Numbered from the stretch's first letter, positions 28,018 to 36,726 are shown. The stretch is 64,000 bases of DNA from Rubrivirga sp. SAORIC476 (GCF_002283555.1 NZ_MVOI01000006.1:576040-640039), one strand, 5' to 3'. The notes: generated by a model not told the origin, from the sequence alone. Translations and numbers: made by a program.

Positions 28018-28031
28018 CGAGGCGGACCGGG

Positions 28032-29663
28032 TCAAGGGGCCTCCGGCACCACGTCCAGCACGTCCTCGCGGTCTACCCGCACCAGCCCCGGCGCGCCTCC
28101 CTTGATCGGGCGGACGTACTTCTTCTCGGTCACCGTCACCGGCACCACCGACTGCGTCTTGGCCGTCGAGAACCACGCCGCCAGCCGGGCCGCCTCGGCG
28201 ACGGTCTCAGGCGGGACCACCGTCGACCGCCCGGCGCGCTTCACCACGACGTGGCTGCCGGGCACCCCGCGGGCGTGCAGCCACAGGTCGTGCGGGCTCG
28301 CGACGCGCGTCGTCAGGTGGGCGTTGCCCTTCCCGTGCTTGCCGACCAGTGCCTCGAAGCCGCCCGGTAGCGGGTACCGTCGGAACGGCTCCTGCGGCCC
28401 GTCGTCGGCGCGCGAGCCGAGGAAGCGGGCGAGGGCGTCGGCCTCGGTTTCCTTGAGGGTGCGGAGCTCCGTGACGGTCGTCGTCGCGCGGACGCGCGCC
28501 AGCAGGTCGGCGGCGGCCTCCGCGGTCGCGTTCACGTCCTCCCAGCGCGCCTCGGCCGACGCCCGCGCCCGGCGTGTCTTCCGCGCCTTGTCGTAGTACC
28601 GCTCGGCGTTCTCGATGGCCGTCTTGGCCGGGTCGAGCGGGATCTCGACCGGCGCCCCGTCGCCCAGGATGTCGGGTAGCGTAATCGCCTCGTGCCCCGG
28701 CCCTTGGCCCCCGGCGGACGCCATCAGCAGGTGTCCCCACGTCTCGTATCGGTCGGCCCGCGACGGTTGGGACAGCTCCTCCAGCATCGCCTCGGCCGAG
28801 CGGGCGCGGCGGGCGGCGGCGGCGGCCAGCGGCTTTTCGAGCGGACCGTAGACCTCCCGGTACGCGCGCTGCGCGAGCGACCGCTTCGACCACACGCCGA
28901 ACGCGGCGTCGACGCTCTCGAACGGCTCGGCCCGCCAGTCGGCCTGGGGCGCCGCCTGGGGGACGAGGGCGAACGCCTCGGCCAGCGGACCGCGCCAGTA
29001 GACGACCGGCTCGGGCTGCTCCAGCGCGGCCTGGAAGGCGCGGACGGCCTGGAACAGCGCGGCCTGGTCGGCTCCTGCGGGCGACGCGTCCGGGTCCCAC
29101 CCGGCGCGGCGGACGGCCTCGGTGGCCAGCCCGCGCGGGAACAGCGGCACAGCCGAGGCCACACTCTGCGCCAGCGTCTTCCGCTCCTTCCACCGGTCCG
29201 CGAACGCCTCCAGCGTCTCCACCTCGGGCGCCGGGCGGACGGCGGGCGCGGGCTCGCCGAGGTGCGTGTCCTCGTCCAGGAAGGCGGCGCGGACGATGCC
29301 GTCGGCGTCGGTCCAGAGCGCGTTGGGGCGCGACCCGAACAAGACGATCTGGAGGCGGCTGCCGTCGGTCAGGTCGAGGAACAGGTGTCGGTCCCGCTCG
29401 GCCACACGCACGCGGGAGATCCTCCGCCCGACGACCCGCGCCAGCACGTCGGCCGTGTTGCGCCGCTGGCGGCCCGCGCCGTCGGTGCGGAAGACGAGCG
29501 TGAGGGCGGGGTCGCAGATGACGCGGAGGGTCGTCGGCCCGGCGTCCGAGTCGAGGCCGAGCGACAGCTCGCGCGGGCTCTGCGTCCACGCCTCCGTGAC
29601 GACGGCGCCGCCGAGGCGGGCGTCCCACTCACGGGCGAGGGCGCGCAGGGTGTAGACATCCAT
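28032..29663 (-). CDS. rqcH: NFACT-family RqcH (bacterial Rqc2 homologue)
   Basis: 543 residues. NFACT-N at the N terminus (VYTLRALAREWDARLGGAVV, DPALTLVFRT, LQIVLFGSRPNALW), a coiled-coil middle (about 250-400), and the NFACT-R domain at the C terminus (GKHGKGNAHLTTRVASPHDL, WLHARGVPGSHVVVKRAG, VTEKKYVRPIKGGAPGLVRV). In ribosome quality control RqcH binds the obstructed 50S subunit with peptidyl-tRNA and directs C-terminal alanine tailing. Length and domains are complete. It converges on the M36 gene across the repeat array. Confidence 0.92.
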   Translation of the reverse strand: MDVYTLRALAREWDARLGGAVVTEAWTQSPRELSLGLDSDAGPTTLRVICDPALTLVFRTDGAGRQRRNTADVLARVVGRRISRVRVAERDRHLFLDLTDGSRLQIVLFGSRPNALWTDADGIVRAAFLDEDTHLGEPAPAVRPAPEVETLEAFADRWKERKTLAQSVASAVPLFPRGLATEAVRRAGWDPDASPAGADQAALFQAVRAFQAALEQPEPVVYWRGPLAEAFALVPQAAPQADWRAEPFESVDAAFGVWSKRSLAQRAYREVYGPLEKPLAAAAARRARSAEAMLEELSQPSRADRYETWGHLLMASAGGQGPGHEAITLPDILGDGAPVEIPLDPAKTAIENAERYYDKARKTRRARASAEARWEDVNATAEAAADLLARVRATTTVTELRTLKETEADALARFLGSRADDGPQEPFRRYPLPGGFEALVGKHGKGNAHLTTRVASPHDLWLHARGVPGSHVVVKRAGRSTVVPPETVAEAARLAAWFSTAKTQSVVPVTVTEKKYVRPIKGGAPGLVRVDREDVLDVVPEAP

Positions 29664-29684
29664 GCCCCAAGGTCGCCCCGTTAC

Positions 29685-30149
29685 TCAGAAAGAGACCGTG
29701 TATCGGTACTCGGGATCCGGGTAGCACACGTTGGGTTGCCTCACATGTGCAACAACCCGTGCGGAGTAGATGCCAGTCTGGATCATCGAATAGTCCCAGG
29801 GGGCGTGACACATATAGACGGGCCCTGGGTAACCATTCACTAAGGCCACAGGCAGCGGAGTGGTCGCTCTCCTGCCTACTTGGACGTGGTCTCGAACGTC
29901 TTCGTATCCCGGATAGCTGATCTGGACGTCATGCGATCCCGCCGGCACGCCGAGGATGGTGTAGGAGCCGTAGACATCTGTAGCGGCCCCTCGCTGAAGG
30001 CCGGGGAGGTACACATTGGCCCCGATGAGCGGGTGGCCCGTCTCCGCGTCCGTCACCACGCCCGCGATCGTGCCCGCCTCGGTCGAGTCGGCGGCCGACT
30101 GCGCCGAGGCGGACGCAGTGAGGAGGAGGGCGAAAAGGACGAAGCGCAT
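29685..30149 (-). CDS. small secreted protein with carboxypeptidase-regulatory-like domain
   Basis: 154 residues from ATG 30149, chosen for its signal peptide (FVLFALLLTASASAQ). Residues about 27-100 match the CarboxypepD_reg-like beta-sandwich common in Bacteroidota: AGTIAGVVTDAETGHPLIGA, NVYLPGLQRGAATDVYGSYT, VPAGSHDVQISYPGYEDVRD. The last 50 residues (two cysteines, many Tyr/Pro) are unrecognised. This domain is usually the N-terminal plug extension of TonB-dependent receptors, but here it stands alone. It follows the ABC-F gene in the same direction and ends 21 bp before rqcH starts. Confidence 0.8.
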   Translation of the reverse strand: MRFVLFALLLTASASAQSAADSTEAGTIAGVVTDAETGHPLIGANVYLPGLQRGAATDVYGSYTILGVPAGSHDVQISYPGYEDVRDHVQVGRRATTPLPVALVNGYPGPVYMCHAPWDYSMIQTGIYSARVVAHVRQPNVCYPDPEYRYTVSF

Positions 30150-30219
30150 GGGGGAGGACGGGAGGCGACGCACTGGGAAAAGGAAGCGACCACGCCGAGT
30201 GCGCACAAGGGCAGGCGCG

Positions 30220-32154
<1,935 letters not shown>

Positions 32155-32308
32155 GGGAGCAGCGAGGCGGGCGGAGTCGCAAGATCCGCCCGCGCGACGC
32201 GCGTCTCGTGTCGGGGCGACGGTTCACAGGGTTTTCGGCCGGGCCCATCTTGGCGCTCCCCGTCCGTCCGTCGTAGGTTTCCCATCCGCTGGCGCTCGCG
32301 CCAGTGAC

Positions 32309-32380
32309 GCCAACGTAGCTCAGGGGTAGAGCAGCTCACTCGTAATGAGCAGGTCGACGGTTCAAATCCGTCCGTTGGCT
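32309..32380 (+). tRNA. tRNA-Thr (anticodon CGT), island integration site
   Basis: A 72-nt cloverleaf: acceptor GCCAACG/CGTTGGC with discriminator T, D-arm GCTC/GAGC, anticodon stem GCTCA/TGAGC, loop CTCGTAA with anticodon CGT at 32,341-32,343, variable AGGTC, T-arm GACGG-TTCAAAT-CCGTC. CCA is not encoded. It reads ACG codons. The 3' half from the anticodon loop is repeated at 47,476-47,521, so the present 3' half lies inside the left attachment site of the island. It is followed at once by a strong terminator. Confidence 0.95.
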
Positions 32381-32382
32381 CT
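32337..32382. other. attL, left attachment site in the 3' half of tRNA-Thr
   Basis: The 20-bp core CACTCGTAATGAGCAGGTCG is identical to 47,476-47,495 and covers the anticodon loop and the right anticodon stem. Similarity continues for 26 more bases to the tRNA end with four differences (T-stem only). This is the classic arrangement of a tyrosine-integrase element inserted in a tRNA gene, with exchange probably in the anticodon-loop core. Confidence 0.9.
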
Positions 32383-32385
32383 CTC

Positions 32386-32423
32386 GGAAAACGCCCCTCA
32401 CGGTATCGTGGGGGGCGTTTTCC
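32386..32423 (+). terminator. intrinsic terminator after tRNA-Thr
   Basis: GGAAAACGCCCC-t-CAC / GTG-g-GGGGCGTTTTCC hairpin with a T-run built into the right arm, 5 bp after the tRNA. Because it lies inside attL, this terminator belongs to the island side. A second, different terminator follows attR. Confidence 0.85.
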
Positions 32424-32462
32424 GTTAGTATCGGCTTGGCGCTCCGAGAGGTCGATTTTGGT

Positions 32463-32486
32463 AAGTACGGCATATGTACGGCAAAT
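32463..32486. repeat. left arm-type motif pair (GTACGGCA direct repeats)
   Basis: AAGTACGGCATAT followed by GTACGGCAAAT: two copies of GTACGGCA at 11-bp spacing, about 105 bp inside attL. The same doubled motif occurs in the same orientation 105 bp inside attR (47,351-47,374). The position and duplication suit integrase arm-binding sites (inference). Confidence 0.7.
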
Positions 32487-32576
32487 CCGCGCGCCAACGT
32501 GCCCCTGCGTGCGGTCTACGGACGTCCCTGGCGGGCCTCATGTGGAGGCGTCACGTGACAGTCCTCGTCCCGACTC

Positions 32577-33053
32577 CTACATCCGTAGTGGCGCCCGCCT
32601 GTAACGGCTCGCGTACCACCGAGCCGCCCACCGTACTGGAAATGAGAGGATGAATGCGGGCACGACTGTGATCGCGGCCAGCATGGAGAGGATGAAACTC
32701 AGCGGAGAGTAGTTGATGGAAGCCTCGTACTCGGCGATGTCCTCGGCCGAAGGTGGGGGGCCTATGGTCCCTCCGATGTTGTAGGGCTCGCTCATGCTGA
32801 CTTCCCAATTGTGGACGTAGCGGTTTAGGCTGTGGAAGTCCATGACGTAGTGGCCGCTGGCGCCTACGAGCGCGGCGACGGCAAACCCGAGCACGGCATA
32901 GTCGCGGAGTTGCAACTTCCAACCGGCCGAGCGCCAGCGCTTGATCACGGCCGGGGCGAAGGCGAAGAGCGCAGTTAGCACGACTAGAGTCGCGACCGGG
33001 TACGCAGTAGAGACGGATAGCGCCAGCGGGAGCATAGCTGTTGCGGTACTCAA
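32577..33053 (-). CDS. island membrane protein of unknown function
   Basis: 158 residues. About four hydrophobic helices: LALSVSTAYPVATLVVLTALFAFA (split by P-V), YAVLGFAVAALVGASGHYVM and SFILSMLAAITVVPAFILSF, followed by a basic tail (VRWAARWYASRYRRAPLRM). The loop between helices carries an acidic segment (SAEDIAEYEAS). I recognise no family. It is the leftmost island gene, reads toward attL and ends about 90 bp from the left arm-type repeats. It could be superinfection-exclusion-like cargo, but nothing in the sequence shows this. Confidence 0.6.
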   Translation of the reverse strand: MSTATAMLPLALSVSTAYPVATLVVLTALFAFAPAVIKRWRSAGWKLQLRDYAVLGFAVAALVGASGHYVMDFHSLNRYVHNWEVSMSEPYNIGGTIGPPPSAEDIAEYEASINYSPLSFILSMLAAITVVPAFILSFPVRWAARWYASRYRRAPLRM

Positions 33054-33075
33054 GGGTTCTGACTCAGCCGTTCGA

Positions 33076-34131
33076 CTAGGGTTCGGCCGTCACCTCTTCC
33101 GCCTCGGGCGATGCGTGGGCTTCCCCAGACCGAGACGGCAGAGGCGCGCGGATGGGAAGGTCGGCGTAGACGCTTCGCCGGTCTCCACGGGCGGGGAGAG
33201 TGCGCCGGGCGGCGTCCATCTGGAGGCCGTGCACGTCGGCGCGGCGGCGTTCCTTCGCCTCGACCTCGCGGAGCTTGGCGACGGTGGCCAGGGCGCGGAG
33301 GTAGCGCGTCTGTGCGGCGCTTTGCCGACGCTCCCACATGGTCGCCGAGTCGTTGTAGAACGTCCCCGTGAGGGCGGACACGTAGCCCCGTCGAACGCCG
33401 TCGAGGATCAGGCGGGCGTCAGCGGCGTGCCGACACGCGGCGCGGACGAGCGGGCCGTCTGTCTCCTCCCGTAGATCGGCCTCCATCGAGGCGGCTTCGG
33501 TCTCAATGATTGTGCGGACGGCAACATCATCTCCCCCGGCGGCGAAGCGCGCGGCGTACTGCCGGGCTTGCTTTGCCGAGAGCCCGTAGGCGATGCGTGG
33601 GCCTTCGAGTAGGATGCGCCGCAAGTCCTCCACGGCGCCGGGAGGCGGATCGGCGCCCCGGCACTTCCCGATGGCCTCGGCGAGTCCGTCGAGAGCGTCG
33701 GGGTCGGTCTCCACAAGGGTGCCCCCCACGAACATCTCGGAGTCGGGCGCGGGAGTCTTCTTCTTTGGCATCGGGGCGGGCCTTTCGGCCGGGTGAGAGT
33801 CGAGGGTGAAGGGGGGCAGTGTGAGGCCACGGCGACGCCTCCACTGGCCACGGTGGGAGCGGTGCCCGGTGGCCACGAGGTAGGCATCCCTCCAGAGCCG
33901 TAGGCGGGCCTCAGAGGCGCGGAGGGCGTTGAGGGCGGCGTCGATGGGGCCGAAGGTGCAGGCCAACTCTCGGCGGCGTAGAGACGCCTCCAGGCGTCGC
34001 CCTTCCGCGTACTCGGCGATACACTCGGACACCGGGCCGGTACCGAGGTAGACGGACCGCACGCGCCCGTCCTCGGTGCGCTCCTTGCCGTAGTAGTAGC
34101 GTCGGCCGTTGCGGCGTGTCTCCCATCCCAT
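33076..34131 (-). CDS. uncharacterised island protein with MGW..RRYYYGK N terminus
   Basis: 351 residues. The first 45 residues (MGWETRRNGRRYYYGKERTE, VRSVYLGTGPVSECIAEYAE) match a motif I remember from uncharacterised proteins scattered through bacterial mobile elements (MGWERR..RYYYRKRR..GRV). The rest is a long alpha-helical, Ala/Arg-rich region with a proline/lysine break (PMPKKKTPAPD, about 119) and ends in a disordered acidic tail. A basic N-terminal wing plus coiled helices would suit DNA or DnaA/primase-like partners, but no function is established. It appears to be the last gene of the leftward transcription unit from the divergent control region. Confidence 0.7.
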   Translation of the reverse strand: MGWETRRNGRRYYYGKERTEDGRVRSVYLGTGPVSECIAEYAEGRRLEASLRRRELACTFGPIDAALNALRASEARLRLWRDAYLVATGHRSHRGQWRRRRGLTLPPFTLDSHPAERPAPMPKKKTPAPDSEMFVGGTLVETDPDALDGLAEAIGKCRGADPPPGAVEDLRRILLEGPRIAYGLSAKQARQYAARFAAGGDDVAVRTIIETEAASMEADLREETDGPLVRAACRHAADARLILDGVRRGYVSALTGTFYNDSATMWERRQSAAQTRYLRALATVAKLREVEAKERRRADVHGLQMDAARRTLPARGDRRSVYADLPIRAPLPSRSGEAHASPEAEEVTAEP

Positions 34132-34135
34132 CGGC

Positions 34136-34333
34136 TCACGAGGTCGGGTGTTGTGCTACGCCTCGACTCACCCCCGCTTCGGGGGCGGCTCGTCGGTCGG
34201 CACTGGCCTTCAGCGGACGAATCAGTACCTTGGACATGGTCAATCGGGGTTGAGCCTTCACGGGCTCTGTCACGGTTGGTTTGTGGGCGTTCGGCTCGCG
34301 TCCCTCGCGGGATGCGGGCCGTTCGTCGTTCAT
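34136..34333 (-). CDS. possible small ORF of 65 residues
   Basis: An ATG-started frame fills the space between two better-supported leftward genes, 23 bp after one stop and 4 bp before the next start. It is basic and Pro/Ala/Arg-rich (RPASREGREPNAHKPTVTEP, MSKVLIRPLKASADRR), with no recognisable domain. Operon-like spacing is the only support. The DNA might instead be untranslated leader for the 33,076-34,131 gene. Confidence 0.25.
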   Translation of the reverse strand: MNDERPASREGREPNAHKPTVTEPVKAQPRLTMSKVLIRPLKASADRRAAPEAGVSRGVAQHPTS

Positions 34334-34362
34334 GGGGTTACTCCGCGTTCATGGGGTTACTC
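34327..34362. repeat. 17-bp tandem duplication at a gene end
   Basis: CGTTCATGGGGTTACTC occurs at 34,327-34,343 and again at 34,346-34,362 (19-bp period). The second copy contains the stop codon of the leftward 94-residue gene, and the first contains the possible start of the 65-residue ORF. This looks like a recent slippage duplication. Confidence 0.8.
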
Positions 34363-34641
34363 GACGCGGTAGAGGGGACCGCTGAGGGTGGCCCCGGTCA
34401 ACGCGCCGATGATGTCGAGCTGGAGCGCGGCGACGCTGGGGCCGGTTTCGCGGACGGCGTTCGAGATCGCCGAGACGGTCGGCGGCTTCTTCCGGTCAGG
34501 GTTGAACTCGGCGACGGCAGCGGCGGCTTCCGCCTGTTTGAGCCGGGCGGCCTTGATGGCCTCGGCGGCGGCGTCGCGGAGTCCCTCGTAGTCGAGGTAG
34601 CTCCCCCGCTCTGGAGCGGGGGCAAGAGGACCTGTAGACAT
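34357..34641 (-). CDS. small island protein, possible HTH DNA-binder
   Basis: 94 residues. The central part, IKAARLKQAEAAAAVAEFNP followed by PPTVSAISNAVRETGPSVAA and LQLDIIGALTG, has the rhythm of a five-helix Xre/Cro-like domain (helix, turn around Q-A-E, recognition helix TVSAISNA, then IIGALTG). The similarity is weak and not diagnostic. Lying second in the leftward unit next to three operator dyads, it is a reasonable candidate for the local repressor (inference). Its stop lies in a 17-bp tandem duplication. Confidence 0.55.
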   Translation of the reverse strand: MSTGPLAPAPERGSYLDYEGLRDAAAEAIKAARLKQAEAAAAVAEFNPDRKKPPTVSAISNAVRETGPSVAALQLDIIGALTGATLSGPLYRVE

Positions 34642-34721
34642 GGGAGCGGGGAGGTGTGTGGTCGGGAGAGGTCGCCCGCCAAATCAGGCGAGAGGTCGGC
34701 AGGGTACGCGACGCGAGACAG

Positions 34722-35117
34722 TCAAGCAGCAGCACGGGCGGCCGTCACCGCCTCGGCACTGAGGGCGCGGAGACGGTCGGCCTCGACAGCGGGCGTCTTC
34801 GATACGCGGACGTACCCGGTCGCGGCCGTCACCGTTGCCAGCCCGCGCGAACGCTCGGCGGCGCGGAGGTCAGAGAGGTACTGAGCCGTCTCACGCTCTT
34901 CCTCAGAGTAGGCGTACGTCCGGCGGACGCGAGCCTCCAGCGTGAGACCGCGCACGCAGAACCGGCCGTCGTCTTCGTCCTCCAGGGCGCGGAGGATGAC
35001 GGGAGCGAGGGCGGACAGTTCGGCGTCGATCCGGTCGCGTTCCTCCCGGAGATCGAGGTAGCGGGCGAGGTCGTCGGGATCATCGAGTCCGCGAAGGGAC
35101 GGAGGGCGGGGAGTCAT
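34722..35117 (-). CDS. small helical island protein, unknown function
   Basis: 131 residues from ATG 35117; an upstream in-frame start would lie within the promoter. A charged coiled-coil-like N-terminal half (DLARYLDLREERDRIDAELS, ALAPVILRALEDEDDGRFCV) precedes a basic, Ala-rich C-terminal half with YAYSEEERETAQYLSDLRAA. The layout resembles small phage/plasmid proteins that carry a metabolised analogue of a DNA-binding helix, but no family is recognised. It is the first gene of the leftward unit; its leader shares the CACAAACCAACC sequence with the divergent gene. Confidence 0.55.
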   Translation of the reverse strand: MTPRPPSLRGLDDPDDLARYLDLREERDRIDAELSALAPVILRALEDEDDGRFCVRGLTLEARVRRTYAYSEEERETAQYLSDLRAAERSRGLATVTAATGYVRVSKTPAVEADRLRALSAEAVTAARAAA

Positions 35118-35141
35118 GGGGCGGGGTTGGTTTGTGTAGAG

Positions 35142-35171
35142 AAGGTACAGCGGGGGGCTGTATACAGTCAA
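35142..35171 (-). promoter_or_regulatory. leftward promoter of the divergent island control region
   Basis: On the minus strand TTGACT (35,166-35,171), 18-bp spacer, TACCTT (35,142-35,147), then CACAAACCAACC about six bases further, as in the opposite promoter. Operator dyad O1 fills the spacer and touches the -10 box. Confidence 0.6.
35146..35162. promoter_or_regulatory. operator-like dyad O1
   Basis: TACAGC-GGGGG-GCTGTA, perfect 6-bp arms with 5-bp spacer, inside the leftward promoter. It is the same geometry as O2 and O3. Confidence 0.75.
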
Positions 35172-35190
35172 GCTGTCCGCTCGAATCAGA

Positions 35191-35207
35191 TTCAGCCAAG
35201 GGCTGAA
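35191..35207. promoter_or_regulatory. operator-like dyad O2
   Basis: TTCAGC-CAAGG-GCTGAA, perfect 6-bp arms with 5-bp spacer, midway between the two promoters. One arm position differs from O1 and O3, with the matching change in the other arm. Confidence 0.7.
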
Positions 35208-35225
35208 ATAAATACAGTCATGGGC

Positions 35226-35254
35226 TTGACAAGTACAGCCCAGGGCTGTATATT
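35226..35254 (+). promoter_or_regulatory. rightward promoter of the divergent island control region
   Basis: TTGACA (35,226-35,231), exactly 17-bp spacer, TATATT (35,249-35,254), then CACAAACCAACC in the early leader and the ATG at 35,292. This is near-consensus sigma70, stronger than anything seen upstream of the chromosomal genes. O3 lies between the two boxes. Confidence 0.75.
35234..35250. promoter_or_regulatory. operator-like dyad O3
   Basis: TACAGC-CCAGG-GCTGTA, perfect arms, located between the -35 and -10 boxes of the rightward promoter. A protein bound here would block RNA polymerase. Confidence 0.75.
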
Positions 35255-35291
35255 GGGATCACAAACCAACCGGGTTCACGCCCATCCCCCG

Positions 35292-36242
35292 ATGACCAAC
35301 ACGACCGCCCCCGCCTCCACCCTCAACCTCGACGACCTCCGCGACGAGTTCGCCCGTGACTTCGACCGCGTCAGCGGCGCGATCTGCGACGACGGCGCCC
35401 GCACCGCCGATGCCCTCTGGGTTCGCGTCTGCGACGAGTCCGGCGCCAACGCCGACGATCCCCACGCTTGGGCGGCCGACGACGTGCAGAAGGCCTACAC
35501 GGCCCTCGCGGAGATCGCCGAGAACGTCAGCGCCGACGATCTCGCCCGCGAATGCCGGTACATGGCCGACGATCTCACGGCCTCCCTAGAGGCCGACGCG
35601 ATGGAGGCGGAGGCCTTCACCGTGGACGCCGCGGCCGACCTCGGCGGCGTGACGCCCTTCCAGGCCCGCGCGCTCGCCATCGCAGCCGATGCCGTGGAGG
35701 TCGTCGCTCACATGGAAGCGGTTGGCGTCCGCTTCGACGCTGCCGCGAAGGTGGACGACGCGGAGACCTACACGATGGCCGCGGGCGGCTCGGCGCTCGC
35801 CATCCCGTCGAAGCTCGCGGCGACGACGGTCTTTCAGGACAACCTCGCCACGCTCGCGGAGGTCATCCACCCCCGCGCCTACTACCCGGCGCGCATCCAC
35901 CGCGGCGACAACTGCCTGATGGTCCTCGCGGACATGGTCCCCGGCGACCCCATGACGGCGGAGGTCATCGGGCAGATTCAGCCCAAGCACGAGGCGTGGA
36001 TTCGGCCGATCCTCCGCACCGGGGAGCACAACGTCACGACGGACCGTGTCCCCTCGATCCGCGTCTACGTCACGGCGGTGACCGGCGGCACGCCCGGCAA
36101 GCCGACACACGGGTGCAACATCGTCTTCACCGGGGCGGCTCAGGCCGTCCGGGACGCCCTCCGCGCCGAGGCACGGGACGCGGCGCAGGAGGCCGCGTAC
36201 GGCTCCGGGATCGTCGCCTACATCGACGCCGAGACGGAGTAG
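35292..36242 (+). CDS. acidic island protein of unknown function under operator control
   Basis: 316 residues from ATG 35292, fixed by the strong promoter and leader. The first 130 residues are very rich in Asp/Glu and Ala (LNLDDLRDEFARDFDRV, ADDVQKAYTALAEIAENVSADD, EADAMEAEAF). The rest is a mixed alpha/beta region with PARIHRGDNCLMVLADMVPG and SIRVYVTAVTGGTPGKPTHG. I recognise no domain. High acidity and a tightly controlled strong promoter recall anti-restriction or DNA-mimic proteins, but that is speculation. It is the only gene of the rightward unit and ends at a strong terminator. Confidence 0.7.
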   Translation: MTNTTAPASTLNLDDLRDEFARDFDRVSGAICDDGARTADALWVRVCDESGANADDPHAWAADDVQKAYTALAEIAENVSADDLARECRYMADDLTASLEADAMEAEAFTVDAAADLGGVTPFQARALAIAADAVEVVAHMEAVGVRFDAAAKVDDAETYTMAAGGSALAIPSKLAATTVFQDNLATLAEVIHPRAYYPARIHRGDNCLMVLADMVPGDPMTAEVIGQIQPKHEAWIRPILRTGEHNVTTDRVPSIRVYVTAVTGGTPGKPTHGCNIVFTGAAQAVRDALRAEARDAAQEAAYGSGIVAYIDAETE

Positions 36243-36263
36243 GCGGGAGAGACCGGACACAGG

Positions 36264-36298
36264 GAGGCCCGCCCCGGTTCGGTACCGGGGCGGGCCTC
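36264..36298. terminator. bidirectional terminator with 14-bp stem
   Basis: GAGGCCCGCCCCGG, 7-base loop, CCGGGGCGGGCCTC, then TGTCCTTT. It lies in the gap between the convergent acidic-protein gene and the 134-residue gene. Confidence 0.85.
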
Positions 36299-36321
36299 TG
36301 TCCTTTGGCGAACGGGAGCCG

Positions 36322-36726
36322 CTAGAACGGCACCCCGCCCGGCGGTAGCGTCACCATGCCGCCGGGTGTGTCGCCGATCAACTCGTCTCCGCGGAGCGCG
36401 TCGAGGACCGAAGCGACCGCGTCGGCGTCGAGCTGGAGGTAGGCCCCGGCTTCGACGGCCCGCGCCATGCTGAACCGCTCCCCATCCATCGCCAGGTAGA
36501 ACCGGGCCGCGCCGGGTGCGCTCGCCTCGGCACGCTGGAGGAAGGGGGGACAGGGAGCGCCACCGGGGAGACCGACGCGAGACCGCTCGCGCGTCTTGCG
36601 CTGGATCGAGGCGCCGAGGTCGGCGACGGTCCGGCGCTCCTCCGGTGTCAGCCGCTCATGGCGCTCGGCAGAGAGCGAGTCGAGGGGGTTCCAATCGGGC
36701 GGGATCGGGGACGGACGGCGGGCCAT
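36322..36726 (-). CDS. small unrecognised island protein
   Basis: 134 residues from ATG 36726 (MARRPSPIPPDWNPLDSLSA); upstream in-frame starts overlap the res region poorly. It has a helical RHERLTPEERRTVADLGASI segment and a C-terminal half with FYLAMDGERFSMARAVEAGA and YLQLDADAVASVLDALRG, which looks like a winged-helix or small alpha/beta module. No family is recognised. It lies 76 bp after the res stop in the same direction, so it may be co-transcribed with the restriction genes and may serve or regulate them. Confidence 0.5.
   Translation of the reverse strand: MARRPSPIPPDWNPLDSLSAERHERLTPEERRTVADLGASIQRKTRERSRVGLPGGAPCPPFLQRAEASAPGAARFYLAMDGERFSMARAVEAGAYLQLDADAVASVLDALRGDELIGDTPGGMVTLPPGGVPF

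Larger units (their letters stand above)
27634..28031. other. 398-bp intergenic region with a tandem array
   Basis: The convergent gap between the M36 peptidase and rqcH. About 130 bp of unique sequence includes a degenerate family palindrome (27,719-27,738), followed by the 21-bp tandem array. Open frames cross the array on both strands because 21 is a multiple of three. They have no credible start or conserved flanks and are not called. Confidence 0.6.

Noticed and set aside
27684-28370. Frames through the 21-bp array, giving heptapeptide repeats on both strands
   Set aside because: The period is a multiple of three so frames stay open by chance. There is no signal peptide, no conserved flank, and the downstream part lies antisense to rqcH.
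32577-33053. Membrane protein as an abortive-infection or exclusion gene
   Set aside because: Only hydrophobic helices are visible; nothing specific supports a defence role, so it is left as unknown.
35158-35167. CTGTATACAG as a LexA-type SOS box
   Set aside because: It is shorter than a CTG-N10-CAG box and is explained by the overlap of dyad O1 with the neighbouring promoter. The repeated dyads have the opposite arm order (TACAGC...GCTGTA).
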